Shown here: positions 1 to 11,342 of the stretch, in pieces
Position numbering within the stretch: position 1 is the stretch's first letter
Layout of the letters: every line of letters starts with the position of its first letter
Assembly: GCA_905250125.1 (NCBI GenBank)
Contig: CAJNOL010000348.1
Location: 91,492 to 155,491 of the forward strand
Reading direction: 5' to 3'
Length of the DNA: 64,000 bases
Source of the DNA: Rotaria sordida
Taxonomy: Eukaryota > Rotifera > Eurotatoria > Philodinida > Philodinidae
The notes under the pieces: model-generated
What the model was told of the DNA's origin: nothing
Databases searched by the model: none
The model's input: the letters and a program-made list of their open reading frames with translations, nothing else
Translations under genes and position numbers: made by a program

Positions 1-1460
1 AGGTTTTGGTGTAACTTGAAAAACTCATAACTTCGACTAGAAGCAACTTGCGCCCGAACTAATATAGGATTTATCGCTTCTCACTACGCCCCATCTAACC
101 AGCCTACTTCCGATCAAAAAGCTTTTTAGCACCTGAAAAAGTTCCCTTGTCAGAGAATTATTCGAATCGACTTGTAAAGAATATATCAATGCGCAAAATC
201 GACAGATGCTCCTCTGACCGCAATAACACACACATAAGTACTAGTATCGACACCGGCACTAACAGCGAGCCAAGCAATAGTTATCGTCCGACTGTCAATA
301 TTAGGGAAACCAACGTCCAGTTAATCGACAGCTTTATTCTTCATTTTCATTAGAGTAGTATCTTTTATGTACTGGCTGTTCATAGATGATTCATATGTTA
401 TGTTATCTCTCACGAATTCTATTCTGTAGAAACATCAAATCAACACATTTTTACTTTTCAGCAACATCGGTTAATATCACAGAGACGCCGAAAAAACATC
501 GATTTCGTACAGCTATATCACATTTAATTACTGAAAAATGTTTATCTACTGACTAAATCGAAGTCAAACCAATCCTAGTAAGAAACTAATAGCACCATTC
601 GACTTAGCATAGTAGAAAATCTATGTAGAAATGAAATTCTAGCTGATGTTAATTCATAAAAGTATTGTTTTTGACTAGTAGACAGGCGCTCCGTAGATAT
701 TGTCCAGTTCTTAAATAAAAGCAGATAAAATGCTGAAACCTTGAAAGAATGAAGAGAAGAAGCTCTTGTGTTAAGTTTACTTTACAAATGCAAAACGTGT
801 AATTACAAACTTTTCAGACTACTGTCCCAGAAAATATTTAGCATTGAATGACCACTTTAGTATCTATTTATCAATTGGTTTTTAAATAGTTTAACAAAAT
901 GATGTTGTCTTCATACACTGAAAATTTCAAATCACTGACCGTTCTTATTCTGAAGCTATTCTAATTACAACTGAGATTACAGTATTTTTCAGTAGATTGT
1001 ATTCAACCCTTCTTAAATCGATCTCATCTCGATCAACTTTGCATTAGTCTCAGACGGCGATGTTTTGCAAAAAACCGGTTAGACATGAGTGATAGTGGTG
1101 ACATAGGTCAATGACGTAGTTAGAATGGCAACTTATACCAGTCAAGAATTATTGACTAAAAAAAGGCTAGTCGTTTCGTCCTTCTTTTGTTCAATTACGT
1201 TATATGTTTTGTTGTTTAACGTAAATATACAAATTCGTTAGGTAAACTCATGATAATATCTAAAATGTTGTTCTTATAATAACGTTATTAACTTTAAAAA
1301 GTAGAGAACTGATCAAAACTAGCCGTGGTCAATAAGTCAATTTGGATTTGAGGTTGCGACTTGGAATCTTTTTATTCAATACAAGTGAAAAAATTTACAT
1401 AATCAAAAAAGATGAATGTACATGACAAGGAAAAATGAAGTTTTCATTATACTTTCTGTC
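1..1460. other. Non-coding upstream stretch
   Basis: AT-rich sequence with only two short overlapping open frames near its left edge. Neither resembles a known protein. I see no gene, repeat array or RNA here. Confidence 0.5.
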
Positions 1461-2949
1461 TTAAAATCTCAGAAAAATCGGTGCTGTTGGTACTTTGTGA
1501 AGATCATAATCTTCAGAAACAACTTGTTCAGTGTCGTTTGTTTCATCATGAAATTCTTCAGGTTTATATTTTCGAATATAGACCAACCAAAGTAATGGAC
1601 ATGTCATAAATGTTGTTACAAGTGCCATTATAATAAACATAGTAAAGAGACGAGGTGAAAGAATATGAAGTTGAAGACCAATATTTAATGCAATAAGTTC
1701 AACTAAACCTCGTGTATTCATTAATATACCAACACTTGAGGAAAATCTCCATGAATGTTTTGTAACTATTTTAGTCATAAATAATGCTGGTAAAAATTTT
1801 CCTAATGCAGCAATAGTAAAAATAAGTACAGTTATACCCCCATAAAATTTATTATTTAATGAACCTAAACTTGTTTTCATACCACTGGCAGCAAAAAATA
1901 ATGGTAATAATAATTCAACAGTAACTAATTCTATTTTTGGAAATAATTCAACATTAAATTGTCCTGATTTTGGACATATAATACCAACAACAAATGCACC
2001 AAAAAATGAATGTATACCAAGTATATCACAAAAAAATGCTGATGCAATAAGAAGTAGAAATATACCAATAAGAAATGTACGATTCATTTCCATATTACGT
2101 TCAACTAAAAATGTATGTATTCGTTTAATGATCCATCGAACAATAATAAACATAAATAGAACATAACCAATGGAAATTAATACTACCCTATAGATATATC
2201 GACAAGAAAAAGATGATTTGTTAATTGTTAATATTAATTTTTAATTTTAACTATACTTACCATAAACCAACAATACCTGATTCTTTAGCAAATGCACCAG
2301 CAATAGCCAATGAACACCAAGCCATAACATCATCCAATGCTGCACAACTTATTGTTAGAGTACCAATTGGAGCCGATAAAAGTTTAGTCGATGTAAGTAT
2401 AGATGCAAGTACAGGAAAAGCAGTAAATGACATACTTGATGCTACAAATAGAACGAATGCAGTTCGATCAGGCGGTTGAAATCCATCTCGAGTATTAATA
2501 TCATATAAATAGAACGAAAGAGCTGCACCAGCTCCATACGGTATAATAATTGTAGCAATAGATATTGGAAGAGAATATTTCCATTGACGTTTAATTTGTT
2601 TCTGTTCAAGCTCTAAGCCTAAATTGAACATAAATAAAATCAGACCAATATTACCGACTAATGTAAAATAGTTCCATGATGATGGAGGAAATATACGTTC
2701 TGACCAAAAATCAATCTTGCCTAATACTGAAGGACCAACGATTATTCCAGCAATAATCTCACCAATAACCTATATCTATTATTCATAAAAAAAATATACT
2801 ATATAAGAATTATTTCTTACTGGTGGTTGTTTTATCAATGCAAGTAACCATCCCATAAGGCGAACAAGTACAAGAATAATAAATACTTGCATGAGAAAAC
2901 GAGGCCAATAATTAATATCCAATGATGGATCGGCAAATATGTCGACCAT
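1461..2949 (-). CDS. CPA2-type monovalent cation/H+ antiporter (CHX/KefB/Kha1-like)
   Basis: Three exons (2821-2949, 2261-2769, 1461-2187) join in frame to 454 residues; the introns are 51 and 73 nt with GT-AG ends. The protein is a polytopic membrane transporter expected to exchange Na+ or K+ for H+. The family signature IGEIIAGIIVGPSVLG lies at about residues 45-60, just after the first helix. The ion-binding unwound-helix motif contains the acidic pair D189-D190 (ALDDVMAWCSLAIA), the form seen in plant CHX and fungal Kha1 proteins. About 12 hydrophobic segments fill residues 15-430. The family's long cytosolic regulatory tail is missing; only about 35 charged residues follow the last helix. 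The start chosen is the first ATG of exon 1, followed by a short amphipathic leader. This subfamily is typical of bacteria, fungi and plants and uncommon in animals, so horizontal origin is possible but unproven. Ion specificity cannot be told. Confidence 0.9.
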
Positions 2950-4964
2950 GATAATATTCTTATTGTCGTATAATAAGAAGGTGTATGCAAAGTAATATGG
3001 ATAGTTTTGTATATTTATATTGTAGATAATGTTATATAAGCAACCGGTTTGAAAACCAGCTACACATTTCTCTTTCTTTCAACCACACCCAATGAGTCAT
3101 AATTGGCGTAGCAAGGTAACTCTTCTCGCTTCTACTCATTATTCATTTCTTTTTCGTTTTAAAATTTTTGTTTATAGTTAATCGACTAATAATGCTTTCT
3201 ATATTTTTTTCTTAACGAGTAAAAATTGTTCGAGCTACACTACATTAATAATGTGGATGAGAACTGTTTGTAAAATAGGTAGAAAAAATATAGAAGCTAT
3301 GCATGCGACAATACAAATTGCGTTAATGAAAAACAAAAAATCTTTCCAAGTAAAAGAGATGAAAATTGTTGTTTCATTTGCAGCATTCTCTAGTGCGATA
3401 TATGTTGACTCAATGTCATCATCTACATCTAGACAAAATATGCCAAGCAAACATAACATGTATTTCAAACATTCTTTACTCATATTTGTATTTTCTTTTC
3501 AAATACATAATTAACTTCATATACAACAAATTTCATTGTTTATTTCATTCTTCATATTGTCGATCACTACTGAATCCGCAGTATTGAAAGCTTAAACATC
3601 ATTTGAACTAAAATGAACTAATCTACATATATGATTTTCATAATCAATTGAACTTTATGTAGAAAAAAATTGATTTTTTTTTTCCTTAAAATTCTTGTTC
3701 ATCGTAAAAACTCGTTTAATCTATCGTCAAATCGAATGTAAAACTTGATTCACCCATGCAATTGCCACAGCAATATTCACGATGTACATAATATATCACT
3801 CATTATGAAATGTCTCAAACATAACTATATCATCAAGAATAATACAAAAACAAATTAACCATATTCGAAAAAAAAAAGAACGAAAATGTGATCGAGGCAT
3901 GCACACATACAAATAGCCAACATGTAGGTGAAGGAAAGCACATCCAAGGACAAGAAAGAGAGAAGAATGAAAGGAGAGAGCATAATCTGAAGCATAAGAC
4001 AAAGCCATGAAACTCAGATCCATAAAGAAGCATTGCTTTTCATCGTGTCGATTCTTGTAATCAAGTAAATGCTCGAAGATCGAGAAATGATTTCTGACTG
4101 AATCAACCGTTTCGTTCTTCATATCTGTGCAAAATCGAATCAATTGATTCCTTAAAGCAACTTCGTGCTAATTCTTGCTGTTAGCAGTGGACTCTTTTCC
4201 AAAATTTTGCCACTGTCTAATTTGATGTTGTATGTTTTTCTTATAACTTCTTGCCAGATACATGTCCAAACATTTTTTATGGAACGAAGGGCGGCAAAGT
4301 CTTGAAAATGAGACAGTCTAATATGAAGAAGAAATTGCTTTCGTTTGTGCAAAATCATTTTATCCCTACATTTCCATAGGAAGATTTTTTTTCCAAGGGA
4401 CAAAGGGCAGGAATGAAAAAGCGGATCTTAGTGGAGGTGAGCCATTGAACTTTAAAATTAAGCTATGAATCATTACTCAAACCTTCGTATTAATAAAAAA
4501 GACGAGGTAGATTTCATAGTAAAAATAATACAACTTGAAAATTTTAAGAAATTCTCTAATAATGATATATCGTTTGAAACGTAATTAATTCTACTATCTA
4601 ATTGTACAATAACTGTAGCTAGATTACATTTTCTCTACTGATTCGATCACACACATTATGAGTAGTATATGAGATGCATACTATATCTCATTACTCTTAT
4701 GGGATATTGGATCATTAAACCGAGCGAAGAAACAACGATTACATCTATCATTCGATGCAGCAGAAAGTGCTTCATAAAACTGTGTAGAAAAATAAATGTT
4801 ATACGTATGATTTAGAGTGAGTACTCTTGCTACAGATATCCACCAAATATAGAAACAAACATAGTTGGATGACTACCTAAGATACTCGTTTTCTGTATTA
4901 TCCACAAAGACTGCCGCCGTTTTTTCTACATATGTAACTCTTACTCTGTTCTAGAAAACTACAT
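2950..4964. other. Intergenic, no supported gene
   Basis: AT-rich. The best open frame is on the minus strand at 3235-3483 (82 codons) and has one hydrophobic stretch, but no recognisable family and no adjoining exon. I do not call it. Two longer minus-strand frames at 3796-4403 look like composition effects. Confidence 0.4.
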
Positions 4965-5733
4965 TGACCCTTTGACTACGATTGACGCAAATATATGTCA
5001 CAGTAATTTCATGGTATATTGACACTCATAGAATTATAAGTGATATCAATTTTCGTTAAAGCATTTCTCAGACGCTTTTTTGGTGTAATTTGAGTTATAA
5101 ATTCTTTTACTGTGATAATTAGCAATGCCTAATAAATATAACATAACTGACTCCTACGTGAAATTTTGCTAAAACCTAAAATCTTCACGAGAAACGTTTT
5201 TGTCTAAAAGGATATGTTAAAATTGTTTTTCCATCTGCTTGATGCTACTTTACTCAATGCCTTCATTTTATACAAGTTCAAGATCGGGAAAACGATGCAT
5301 CTATCAGACTTTCAATCAAAAAATGATCCGATCTATCGTCAAATCTTTTAAGAAGTCAAAAGAACGAGAAAAAAAAGGGAGACCATCTTTAGAAAATCTA
5401 TTAAGACTCGCCGCTGGATAATTCTCTTCATTTATTCAAGGTTGTTCAGCTGAAGGTATATCTGTAGAAACAAAGAGACGAAGATGTCATGTCTGCAGTA
5501 ATATAACAAGAGATTCAAAAAAAAAAGGAATTGATACAAGATATGAATGTGCTCAACGCAGTGTTGGTTTATGTGTTGTAAATTGTTTTGAACTATACTA
5601 CACTTTGAAAAACTTCTAAACATCCGTATTTATAAATTTTTTTAATAAACTAGAACTACAGATTGATTTACGATCAAAAATATAGCAAAAAAGAAATTTT
5701 AATTTTTTTTTAAACCCACAATCAAAGGGTTAA
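4965..5733 (+). mobile_element. piggyBac-type element, decayed and internally deleted (copy A)
   Basis: The left end reads TTGACCCTTTGACTAC at 4965-4980. The right end at 5714-5733 reads, on the other strand, TTAACCCTTTGATTGTGGGT. The shared terminus CCCTTTGA next to TTAA (one flank mutated to TTGA) matches the TTAA target and CCCTTT ends usual for piggyBac elements. Only about 770 bp remain, versus 2-3 kb for a complete element. The interior keeps only the transposase C-terminus. Confidence 0.75.
5230..5620 (+). pseudogene. piggyBac transposase C-terminal remnant (copy A)
   Basis: Two frames must be combined. One, from about 5230, reads like the last helix of the DDE domain (LLDATLLNAFILYK). 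The second, from about 5320, continues with KGRPSLENLLRLA, passes a TAA at 5419, and then reads a cysteine-rich ribbon (RRCHVCS...YECAQRSVGLCVVNCFELYYT). That ribbon is the zinc-binding tail of piggyBac transposases; one expected cysteine is serine. With one frameshift, one stop and no catalytic core it cannot make an active enzyme. Confidence 0.8.
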
Positions 5734-6447
5734 TTTCGAACTTTCAGATGCTTCGAAATAATCTTACATTGTTACTGTATAAACATAGTCATAATATCAA
5801 GTGTATATAATCCGTAGGGAGAATCATAATTGTATAGGAATACTTTCTCTCTTGTTTTAGGAAAGTTCAATTCTAGTTTTTCTATGTTGACACATTATCG
5901 TATCAATCTATGACAACAATTAATATCCAAGGTTCTTAAATATCTAAATTATTTGCTCTAATATAATTAATCCTTCAAGTCCCGATGGTATACATATGTA
6001 CCACCTGAAGAATTTTCTAATCTTCGAATTTTTGAGAATCTTAGAGAAATATTTTCAATAAATATTAGAAGCTAGCAGAGGTCCGTAGAAGATTGCACGA
6101 GTGATAGGATGTATGGAAGACATTGAGAAGTGCACCATGTCAAGTTTCTTTGGTCCAAAAAATGTTTTACCTCCATAACCTGGATTAAAAAAAATTTTTT
6201 TTATTATTTTTCTTTTCTTCAAAATCTATACCCGTGAGATACGTATATCTGAGGCACTATGATGGTTCAGTACTTTGCAAAAGATTAAATTCATTTGTTT
6301 TATTTACATCAATCCTCAACAATAGAATTGTCTTCTCTACATATAATACACATCTGTTTATATGTGTCCAAACATCGAGTCACTATAGGTTATTCATATC
6401 GAAGCCACTGACTTGACCAATTTAGTACTCGAGCATATTTACAATAT

Positions 6448-6755
6448 GTGCCGTTTATTAGTATCGCACTGGTATATGATTATTGTAGTAGAAAAAGGGT
6501 AAGAAAACCTTTGGCGATAAGTAATCAGAAAAAGAAACGCATTGAAAGGAACATAAGTAACACAGAAAGTTATGAAAAACCACAACTTTCGGCTGACATG
6601 TCAGAAGTTATTTCAACTTATCGTCGATGCACTTATTGAAGTACAAAAGAAAGAGAGAAAAGGATGAATAAGATTTGTAACTTTTGTTGTGTTAATCTTT
6701 GTGTAAAAATTTGTTTTTTGTTGTATCATAAAAACTACGTGTATCAGTAATGAAA
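6448..6755 (+). pseudogene. piggyBac transposase C-terminal remnant (copy B)
   Basis: A 63-codon frame ends ...YRRCTY followed by TGA where a cysteine (TGC/TGT) is expected. The same frame then continues with STKERERRMNKICNFCC and VNLCVKICFLLYHKNY, which is the piggyBac cysteine-ribbon tail. It differs strongly in sequence from copy A, so the two are different families or old copies rather than a recent duplication. Not functional. Confidence 0.75.
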
Positions 6756-6952
6756 TATATGCATATTTCAGTAATTATAATAGCAATTTTTTATTAAAAT
6801 ACAACAATAACAAAAATGTTTTAATCTTCATGTGGTCACGTGCTTTCTTAATTGTAATTTAACCACATGCTTCATAATGTCACCTAGTTAGTTTATTCCA
6901 AGTTTCATCAAATTCGGTTTAGTAGAAAAAATTCAGGACTCAAAGGGTTAAA
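6448..6952 (+). mobile_element. piggyBac-type element, right-end fragment (copy B)
   Basis: The right terminus at 6937-6952 reads, on the opposite strand, TTAACCCTTTGAGTCCTG, the same end as copy A with the same orientation. Upstream it preserves the tail of a transposase reading frame. No matching left terminus was found, so the 5' part is lost or too diverged to see. Confidence 0.7.
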
Positions 6953-9253
6953 GCTCATGGAAATTTTTGAATAATGTTTTGAAATAATGGGTGATGCATC
7001 AATAATTATAAGAATAGGATTTTCAAATCTTTGATCTGTTCTATTTACTTGATCAATTTATCTTTTCTAATCAAAATATTCAGTATCAAAGTCTTTACAA
7101 ACCCATATATCATGTTATTTGACGAGGGTGTATGTGAGGGCGTGTGTGCGATTGAGAACGTTGCATACACATCCATCCTCACCGACATCCAAACCTGTGA
7201 CAAATAAATTATGAATTGGAAGAATGAAGTAATAGAAAAAAATTCAGTGTAATCCAACATTATATACTGTGACTGTAATTATTATAATCAGCATTTTAAA
7301 GTAGAAATCGATGTTTTTACGACAAATGATACCAATTTAATAAAGACATTGGCAGAAAATTGATACAAACATCGTAAAGCAACGGAACTGGCGGTTCTGA
7401 TTCACAGTAGAAGACGGTGGTAATAGTGCAAAATTTTTTCTTTAGTGTTTTAACCAAATAGTGGATGAGACATAATTGATGTTTATATTTTTTTAAGTCA
7501 AAACGTATTTGAATAGCGTTTGATGCGCGTTCGAAACTGGAAGAAGGAAGGGGTCTATACATCACTCATATGAAACATTTCTTGTGTCTGGACGCATGTC
7601 ATATGATATTTAAAATTAAATCTTAGTCCATCTCAGGTTCGAATTGAGTCACCATCGATACTATGTTGTGATGGTCTTAGTCTAACTTGATGAAGGAATT
7701 GAATAACTACCTTAAATGACAGGTAGACCTGAACAAATGAACCAGTGATCAGAGTTACAAGTCATTTATTATATACCACTGTTATAGCAGCTCGAAATTT
7801 TTTGATTGTTCAAAACAAAACATATTCAAATTTTAACTTGATAACTTGAATATATCCAATTCTACAGCACTTACTTCTTTCTACGTAAATGACATATTTC
7901 TTCGATGGTTTCTGCATAGTTTAAAGATTTTTTTTTGGGATATTGTGATTGTCACATACGGATGAGTTTATGTAAGACTTTAATAAATAAATAATTATAA
8001 TATATCAATGAATTCTAATGAACAAATTTTAATTAGATAGTTTAAACAGTATATTATTCGATAGTTTGAGTAAAAACCATTAATAGTGTCAAAGATTTCT
8101 GTAGACAATTTCATCTATACAAAAGTTTATATTTTGTTTTTTTTGTTATTGCGCACAAAATTAACTTCTCACTACTTTGAGACATGGTGTACAAAATTCT
8201 CTACTTAGAAAATGTTTAATATAGATATATGACGATGTAATATGGCTTCATAAAGAATCGTTCATCAGATCTATTAAGAATTTTTGCTCGTAATTCAATT
8301 GTAAAAGCTGCTTTGTGTATTAAGATGCTGTAATATTTACATTATTAGATAGAGAATAGTCAATTACCTATTTGAAATATGTTTTCAAAAATTTAGAGCG
8401 CTAAATTAAGCCGATCATGACTCAAAAACTACAGGAAATCTCCAATTTTTGTCTAAGACCAAAAGCATCAAAAATTTCACATCCTGACTTACGAAAAGAC
8501 TTTAATCAAAAATACAGTGATATTTGTGATCAGCACTATTGATTCTATACTGTGGCATGTATTTGAGCCGAAAAAAAATTTTCAGGTAAGCTGTAGATGG
8601 AGGTATAGGTTCAAAAAAATCTTGATGTCGAACTAAGGTAAATAAGTACGCCCATGAGCGACTTATCATCGCCATAGTTTCTTTTCCAAAAATTTTTTAG
8701 GAAGCAAAATGTCCTTATTATCCTTCCTCTTTTACTAAATTCAAATAAAAAAGTGTTATCATTTTTTTTTAATCAATTAAAATAAATTTACTCAATATTT
8801 GATATATTTATATTATATATGATGTAGTCATGCATAACTACAGTCAGAACAAAGAGATATTATTTGTACAGGTATTTTTTGACAATGTGTTTTTTTTTGT
8901 AACTATGTTAATGTAAAAGCATAATTATGTCTTCGTATTATTTTCTTTACTTTGTATATGTTTGCTTTTTCTTTGTTGTCTATTATTCTTTCGTTACTTA
9001 TCCGATTAATGAAGCATGTCATTAGTTATCTTTTCACTTGTGATTTGATTTTATCTAAATTTAGTATATATACACATTGTATAGTATTTTTTGTTCGTTA
9101 CCAATTTGAATATGTATTATTTAAATAACAGAATATTCTATGTAACTAACTTAGTGACTCACGATAGAAATTGAGTGTTAGCTTAGATAGATGAAAAAAT
9201 TTCGATTTTAGATTTTCGAGTTGACTTATCACACAATATTATAAACAAGAAAA
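6953..9253. other. Intergenic, no gene seen
   Basis: AT-rich with homopolymer runs. Short minus-strand frames at 7045-7565 have no recognisable domain. Promoter elements of the downstream EF-hand gene should lie at the right end, but none can be named from sequence. Confidence 0.45.
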
Positions 9254-10279
9254 ATGGACAAACGAAGAACTCGAAAACAACGAAATACAATGAGTTTAAC
9301 TCAAAAAGGTTTGTTCTTTTGACAATATATTTGATGATTAATTGTTCATATAAATATATACAGAATTAAACATGCTCAGAAAAACTTCACATTTAAGTGA
9401 TAAAGGTAATTTATACTTTGTATTATATTTTATAAAAAAAAAAATTTAATTCTTTTTCTTTTTTTTACTGTACTTCTAACAATTTTAAATAGAAATAAGA
9501 TTATGGAATGAAGTATGTTGAATTGATATGATTTTAAACAATAATAAATATGATTTAATTAAATAGGAATTTCTTCGTAAATATCCAACGGGTAAAATCG
9601 ATAGAAGTAAATTTCTTGAAACTTATAAACATCTTTATCCAAAAAGTGATGCACTTTTAACATGCAAGTATATCTTTATATTGTTTCATAATGATTAATA
9701 TAATTAATTTTATGTTATTTTTCTATGCAAAGTACCGTATTTAATATAATAGATGTAAATCATGATGACGCAATTGATTTTAATGAATTTCTTTTTCTTG
9801 CTGCTGTTACTGCTCGTGCAAGTAATTTAGATGAACGACTTGAAATGGTTTTCGATTTGTAAGTTTTCTAATAAATAATCTAATGATTTTTTTTGAATAG
9901 TTTGATTTAGATGGGATGTTTCCAATGATGGACTTCTTGATCAAAATGAATTAGGTCATCTCATATCGGCTATGGTATTATTATTATTATTGTTTGATTG
10001 TAGTTATTGAATTATTTAACGAGATAATCGATATTATTTCATTTTTAGTATGATCGTGCTCGAGTAACGGATCGTCAAGGTGAAAAGGATCCACATAGAC
10101 GGGCCAAAGAAATAATCACTAAACTCGATATAACTGGTGATAAGAAATTAAGCAAAGATGAATTTATCAAAGGGTATTTTTTTTTTAAAGTTAATTTATT
10201 AATATTAATATTTTTTATTTCATTTATTAGATGTAAAAATGATGAAGTTGTTAGAAAACTTCTCCTTCCTGATACTTAA
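9254..10279 (+). CDS. Neuronal-calcium-sensor-like EF-hand protein
   Basis: Eight exons (9254-9308, 9364-9405, 9493-9512, 9567-9667, 9733-9858, 9911-9974, 10049-10173, 10231-10279) give 193 residues, the normal length for the NCS/recoverin/hippocalcin group. EF-hand 1 (about 44-55) is degenerate, as usual in the family. EF-hands 2, 3 and 4 have canonical loops at 80-91 (DVNHDDAIDFNE), 117-128 (DVSNDGLLDQNE) and 163-174 (DITGDKKLSKDE), so three Ca2+ sites are predicted. The family's N-terminal MG myristoylation signal is absent; the protein begins MDKRRTRKQR, a basic leader that might hold it at membranes by charge. A soluble calcium sensor acting on a partner protein is likely; the partner cannot be inferred. 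A possible AATAAA polyadenylation signal lies at 10344-10349. Confidence 0.9.
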
Positions 10280-10770
10280 ATTATGCAATCATATAAACAA
10301 GCTTATATAACATTTGATTATTTCTCTCTTTTTTTTATTTTTAAATAAAATAAAATCGAATCATCATCATCATCATACCCATCAATTAGTTCGAACAATC
10401 AACTTTCGCAATTTTTTATATTTTAAATTCATTTATTCGAAACTCATTATGACCAAAAATTAATTCTTATTTGTCTCCTCTTTTGTCCTAATCTTTGTAC
10501 TTTTGATGGTTAACTGCAAAAATAAAATCAAGAAATCTTTTTATCATTTTTATCTCACTACTTCTATTTTGATATAAAGAACTAAATTTTATATATACAA
10601 TAACAGGAATTAATTATTCTAGAAAATTCCATAATTATTTTTATAAAAAGAATCTTGAAAATTTCTTTGATTGGTCAAAAAAAGAAAAAGATCGTCTTCT
10701 TCTATGATTTAGACATTTTCCATTGGGTTTCAGACGATAGTAAAACTAGATTAGCATATTAGTAAATTAT
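10280..10770. other. 3' flank of the EF-hand gene
   Basis: Very AT-rich sequence including the likely 3' untranslated region and polyadenylation signal. Nothing else is recognisable before the inverted-repeat element. Confidence 0.45.
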
Positions 10771-11342
10771 ACAAGGTGGTCCAGAAGTAACCCGAAAGTC
10801 TTTGATTGTGCGAATAACTTTTGATAGGAACAAGATAGAGAGCTGTGGTTTTCACCGGTCGAAAGAGAAGATGAAAACGCATCGAATCACGTATTATACA
10901 TTTTTCCAAGATGTTTTCTGGAATTTTCTTGATCAATTTTCTGAAAAAATAGTTTCTTATAAAATAAGAAAAACGCAAAAAAAGTGATCTTTTTTCACCG
11001 AAATTAATAGAAAAATCGGTTCAGAATTTTGAGTAGCATACCTATAACTTCTGAAGAAGTAACTCTCAAAGTCTGAGCTTTGCATAATTTTGTAGGTTAT
11101 CGATTAGCGATTCGAATGCATATCTGATCGTAAGAAAGTCAGTGTAGTCACCTTACCTAGTACGTTGATTTTCAAAAATGTCGATTTAAGTTCTTGAAAA
11201 AACCTAGGTCAAATTATCTTATATTATACAGTTTGATGCGTCTTCATCTCCTCATTCGAATGGTGAAAACCGTAGTGCTCTATCTTATTCCTATCAAAAG
11301 TTATTCATAATCAAAGACTGTTTGGGAAAACAACTTGTGGAA
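10771..11342. repeat. Foldback/MITE-like element with about 105-bp arms
   Basis: The left arm (about 10797-10900) and right arm (about 11222-11330) are inverted copies with roughly 80-85% identity by eye, e.g. ATAACTTTTGATAGGAA on the left and its complement at about 11298. The outer left end ACAAGGTGGTCCAGAAGTAA resembles the GGGTGTCCCAGAAGTAA terminus of the element at 37.5 kb, suggesting a related mariner/Tc1-type family. No coding sequence is present, so it is non-autonomous. Confidence 0.8.

Noticed and set aside
37-353. Two short overlapping frames on opposite strands at the left edge
   Set aside because: No domain, no adjoining exon, and opposite-strand overlap typical of chance frames.
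2225-2479. An 84-codon plus-strand frame
   Set aside because: It is the antisense of antiporter exon 2.
3235-3514. Overlapping 82- and 87-codon frames on opposite strands, one with a transmembrane-like stretch
   Set aside because: No recognisable family and no evidence of further exons; the hydrophobicity follows from T-rich composition.
3796-4403. Minus-strand frames of 115 and 83 codons
   Set aside because: Low-information sequence rich in F, S and L; no domain and no splice partners.
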